This document shows, piece by piece, positions 59,931 to 64,000 of a stretch of 64,000 bases of DNA. Each line of letters opens with the position of its first letter. The stretch's first letter is position 1. Source of the DNA: Apoderus coryli (lineage: Eukaryota > Arthropoda > Insecta > Coleoptera > Attelabidae); contig OU452214.1 in NCBI GenBank assembly GCA_911728435.2, forward strand, positions 9,674,105 to 9,738,104, given 5' to 3'. The notes under the pieces are model-generated. The model was not told the origin of the DNA. It saw only the letters and a list, made by a program, of their open reading frames with translations, and made no database searches. The position numbers and the translations under genes were made by a program.

Positions 59931-60189
59931 GATCCATTTCTAGTAGGTATAATAATACGTCAATGGTGGTAATGGCTAATGGCCACTAGTTCCCATTTGC
60001 CATTTGTCATAGAAAACGTGCTTTAGGTATACATAACCTTAAAATTTTTCACACGGTAAATTTGAATTTCGCTTTCGCCCCAAAATATTAAATAATAGTT
60101 TTAACAATTATCTTCACTGAAAGTGCTATGTAAGTAACAAAACTATTTGCATCAGGAAACTATCTAACTGAAAATGTAATCTTTTTACC

Positions 60190-60898
60190 ATGTCGAGTAT
60201 CTACAGGTATGATTTGGCAGGGCCCCAATTGTACTGTATTTTTGTATTTATTTTAGGAAAAACCATACAGCATTATATGATCAGTTCCTTGAACCAAATA
60301 GTTCAGTAGTTAAAAAAAAGAAAAAGAAGAATAAGAAGAAAAAACACAATTTCTGTGATATAAATCCCTTAAATGCTAGTACTCCAATAAAGAGTGTCAA
60401 TGATTTACTGGTGAATGGTTCAGCGCTTGGTGCCATCGCAAATACAAGGTAAATAAGTTTCTACTGTTCATTATTATCTAAATCAAATTAAAGTAATTAT
60501 TTCCTTTTTTATAGCCAACATAACTTTGATACCAATGGAGAGATGCATAAAAAGAATAGAAAGAAACATTTAGATTTTTTAGATCTTCAAAAAACCACCG
60601 TCAAAATTGAGACTGATTCAGAATTGCCAACAAAGACTATAAAGACAGAGGCTGTTGATAATGATACAAGTTTTACAAAAAGAAAAAGGAAACACAGCGA
60701 TGTTGATGTTGTATCTGAAGATTTATTGGATAATTCTTCAAATCATATCAAGAAGAAAAAGAAGAAACACAAATATGTTGATTTAGAGACGAGCAAAGAT
60801 GAGGAAGTTGTTAATAAAAGTGATAAAAAATCAAAAACACAAGGAAATTCAAAGTTAGTGAATGGTGTAGTTGTTGGAGACATAGTTGAAGCAAACAT
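60190..60898 (+). CDS. lysine-rich nuclear-type protein, first three exons
   Basis: Exons: 60190-60206 (ATG, MSSIY plus two bases), 60257-60448 and about 60515-60898. All have GT...AG sites and matching phase, giving about 197 residues before the gene leaves through an intron (AAT|... donor GTGAGTA). It contains three basic clusters (KKKKKKNKKKKH, HKKNRKKH, HIKKKKKKHKY) and two sumoylation-type motifs (VKIE, IKTE), with acidic spacers. This suggests a nuclear or nucleolar protein. The stretch SVNDLLVNGSALGAIAN is the least repetitive part. I do not recognise the family. Confidence 0.7.
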
Positions 60899-60959
60899 GT
60901 GAGTAGATGACTTTTTTCATTCAAAATTTTGTTCGCGTTTAATTTTTTAACAAATAGTA

Positions 60960-63900
60960 GAGTAGATTTTTCTCTAGCAACGCTTAAATTGGTTTAGTTT
61001 TTGGGAAAACGTATGCGAAATATTTTTACACCAATAGAAAGGGGCATAATAGTATATTGGTCGATTGTTACTAATTTTTCGTAAAATTGGGGACAATATT
61101 AAGGTACTTCGGTTGTAGAGATACTAAGTAGCTTTGAAAATGCTTAACAGTAGTGGTAAAGGTTATACTTGACTTAGCTTTACATCAATAGAGTGTCTCA
61201 TAGTCTTGAAATGCTCATGGGTAGTATTGGTAATTTTTTTCATCAATAGAAAGCGTATTTCCTAGTTTTCAAACGCCCATTTTACCCAATTATTAATAGT
61301 TTTTCGAAAAATTGGAAAATATTAAGCTACTTTGGTTCGAGAGAGGTTTGCCTTTAACATTTTTACCTGAAGTGGTAAATCGTGAACGAAACATGGTACG
61401 TGATTTATTCTTACGTCAATGGAAACAGTATTTCTTACTCTTGAATCGCTCATAATAGTGTTTTACTCAATTAGTAATAGTTGTTCGGGAAATTAGGAAA
61501 ATATTAAGGTGCATTGGTCCGAGAGAGGTTTGCTTTTAACATTTTTACCTGAAGTGAAAAATGGTAAAGGAAACATGGTACGTGATTTATTGTTACATCA
61601 ATGGAAAGAGCATTTCTTACTCTTGAATTGCCCATAATAGTATTTTACTCAATTAGTAATAGTTTTTCGAGAAATTACGAAAATATGAAGGTGCATTGGT
61701 TCGAGAGAGGTTCTCCTTAAGCATTTTTTACCTGAAGGGATAAATCGTAAACGAAACATGGTACGTGATTTATTGTTACATCAATGGAAAGAGCATTTCT
61801 TACTCTTGAATCGCCCATAATAGTATTTTGCTCAATTAGTAATAGTTTTTCGAGAAATTAGGAAAATATCAAGATGCATTGGTTCGAGAGAGGTTTTCCT
61901 TAAGCATTTTTACCTGAAGTGGTAAATCGTAAAGGAAACATGGTACGTGATTTATTGTTACATCAATGGAAAGAGCATTTCTTACTCTTGAATCGCCCAT
62001 AATAGTATTTTACTCAATTAGTAATAGTTTTTCGAGAAATTACGAAAATATGAAGGTGCATTGGTTCGAGAGAGGTTCTCCTTAAGCATTTTTTACCTGA
62101 AGGGATAAATCGTAAACGAAACATGGTACGTGATTTATTGTTACATCAATGGAAAGAGCATTTCTTACTCTTGAATCGCCCATAATAGTATTTTGCTCAA
62201 TTAGTAATAGTTTTTCGAGAAATTAGGAAAATATCAAGATGCATTGGTTCGAGAGAGGTTTTCCTTAAGCATTTTTACCTGAAGTGGTAAATCGTAAAGG
62301 AAACATGGTACGTGATTTATTGTTACATCAATGGAAAGAGCATTTCTTACTCTTGAATCGCCCATAATAGTATTTTACTCAATTAGTAATAGTTTTTCGA
62401 GAAATTACGAAAATATGAAGGTGCATTGGTTCGAGAGAGGTTCTCCTTAAGCATTTTTTACCTGAAGGGATAAATCGTAAACGAAACATGGTACGTGATT
62501 TATTGTTACATCAATGGAAAGAGCATTTCTTACTCTTGAATCGCCCATAATAGTATTTTGCTCAATTAGTAATAGTTTTTCGAGAAATTAGGAAAATATC
62601 AAGATGCATTGGTTCGAGAGAGGTTTTCCTTAAGCATTTTTACCTGAAGTGGTAAATCGTAAAGGAAACATGGTACGTGATTTATTGTTACATCAATGGA
62701 AAGAGCATTTCTTACTCTTGAATCGCCCATAATAGTATTTTACTCAATTAGTAATAGTTTTTCGAGAAATTAGGAAAATATTAAGGTGCATTGGTTCGAG
62801 AGAGGTTTGCTTTTAACACTTTTATCTGAAGCGGTAATTCGTAAAGGAAACATGGTAGGCGATTTATTGTTACATCAATAGACAGAGCATTTCTTACTCT
62901 TGAATCGTTCATAATAGTATTTTACTCAATTAGTAATAGTTTTTCGAGAAATTAGGAAAATATCAAGATGCATTGGTTCGAGAGAGGTTTTCCTTAAGCA
63001 TTTTTACCTGAAGCGGTAAATCGTAAAGGAAATATGGTACGTGATTTATTGTTACATCAATGGAAAGAGTATTTCTTAGTCTTGAATCGCTCATAATAGT
63101 ATTTTGCTCAATTAGTAATAGTTGTTCGGGTAATTAGGAAAATTTTAAGGTGCATTCGTTCGAGAGAGGTTTTCCTTAAGCATTTTTACCTGAAGGGATA
63201 AATCGTAAACGAAACATGGTACGTGATTTATTGTTACATCAATGGAAAGAGCATTTCTTACTCTTGAATCGCCCATAATAGTATTTTGCTCAATTAGTAA
63301 TAGTTTTTCGAGAAATTCGGAAAATACAAAGGTGCATTGGTTCGAGAGAGGTTTTCCTTAAGCATTTTTACCTGAAGGGATAAATCGTAAACGAAACATG
63401 GTACGTGATTTATTGTTACATCAATGGAAAGAGCATTTCTTACTCTTGAATCGCCCATAATAGTATTTTACTCAATTAGTAATAGTTTTTCGAGAAATTA
63501 CGAAAATATGAAGGTGCATTGGTTCGAGAGAGGTTTTCCTTAAGCATTTTTACCTGAAGCGGTAAATCGTAAAGGAAATATGGTACGTGATTTATTGTTA
63601 CATCAATGGAAAGAGTATTTCTTAGTCTTGAATCGCTCATAATAGTATTTTGCTCAATTAGTAATAGTTGTTCGGGTAATTAGGAAAATTTTAAGGTGCA
63701 TTCGTTCGAGAGAGGTTTGCTTTTAACATTTTTATCTGAAGTGCTAAATCGCAAAGGAAACATGGTACGGGATTTATTGTTACATCAATGGAAAGAGTAT
63801 TTCTTACTCTTGAATCGCTCATAATAGTATTTTACTCAATTAGTAATAGTTTTTCGAGAAATTAGGGAAATATTAAGGTGCATTGGTTCGAGAGAGGTGT

Positions 63901-64000
63901 GCTTTTAACATTTTTACCTGAAGTGAAAAATGGTAAAGGAAACATGGTACGTGATTTATTGTTACATCAATGGAAAGAGCATTTCTTACTCTTGAATTGC
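60960..64000. repeat. 182-bp tandem array running off the right edge
   Basis: AAACATGGTACGTGATTTAT recurs every 181-183 bases from about 61391, with diverged copies from about 60960. Between 61657 and 62750 two unit types alternate, giving an about 365-bp higher-order repeat with near-identical copies. It lies in the intron after exon 3 of the lysine-rich gene. Confidence 0.95.

Overview
The window is a repeat-rich, AT-rich piece of an insect nuclear genome, most likely a beetle. The order is inferred from the style of the genes and repeats and is not proven. Genes are split into small exons by spliceosomal introns with GT...AG ends. There is no sign of bacterial organisation: no operons, ribosome binding sites or CRISPR array. 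Nearly all long open frames are shadows inside tandem repeats or decayed transposons. I assembled the real genes by matching splice sites and reading phase.

Layout: (1) 1-13.9 kb holds C2H2 zinc-finger loci, one long intact finger exon (6.1-7.55 kb, minus) and decayed copies, mixed with foldback elements, non-LTR retrotransposon remains and a mariner-like transposase relic inside a large palindrome. (2) 13.9-17.7 kb is gene-poor. (3) 17.7-33.7 kb is one minus-strand gene of an uncharacterised SAM-domain family. I could join six exons in perfect phase across introns filled with a 500-bp tandem array, a dispersed TGGCGTGCGTACGG repeat family and a 135-bp satellite. (4) 33.9-41.0 kb holds THAP exons, acidic exons with SUMO-type motifs and C2H2 exons of related transcription-factor genes, several of them broken. 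(5) 41.0-47.3 kb is a graveyard of non-LTR retrotransposons. (6) 47.4-57.8 kb is a complete RagC/D GTPase gene on the minus strand (eight coding exons, 398 residues). Its introns contain a 28S rRNA fragment, a 131-bp array, a 2.8-kb inverted-repeat element and a 416-bp array. (7) 60.2-64 kb is the start of a lysine-rich, probably nuclear protein gene, followed by a 182-bp array that runs off the window.

Two themes stand out. Five unrelated tandem-repeat families all sit inside introns of otherwise well-phased genes. Four hammerhead-ribozyme-like motifs are scattered through mobile DNA; they share a core and have different stem II sequences that still pair. Working genes with supportable roles are RagC/D (amino-acid sensing to TORC1 at the lysosome), the C2H2 factor and possibly the SAM-family protein. 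No functional cassette linking them is visible.
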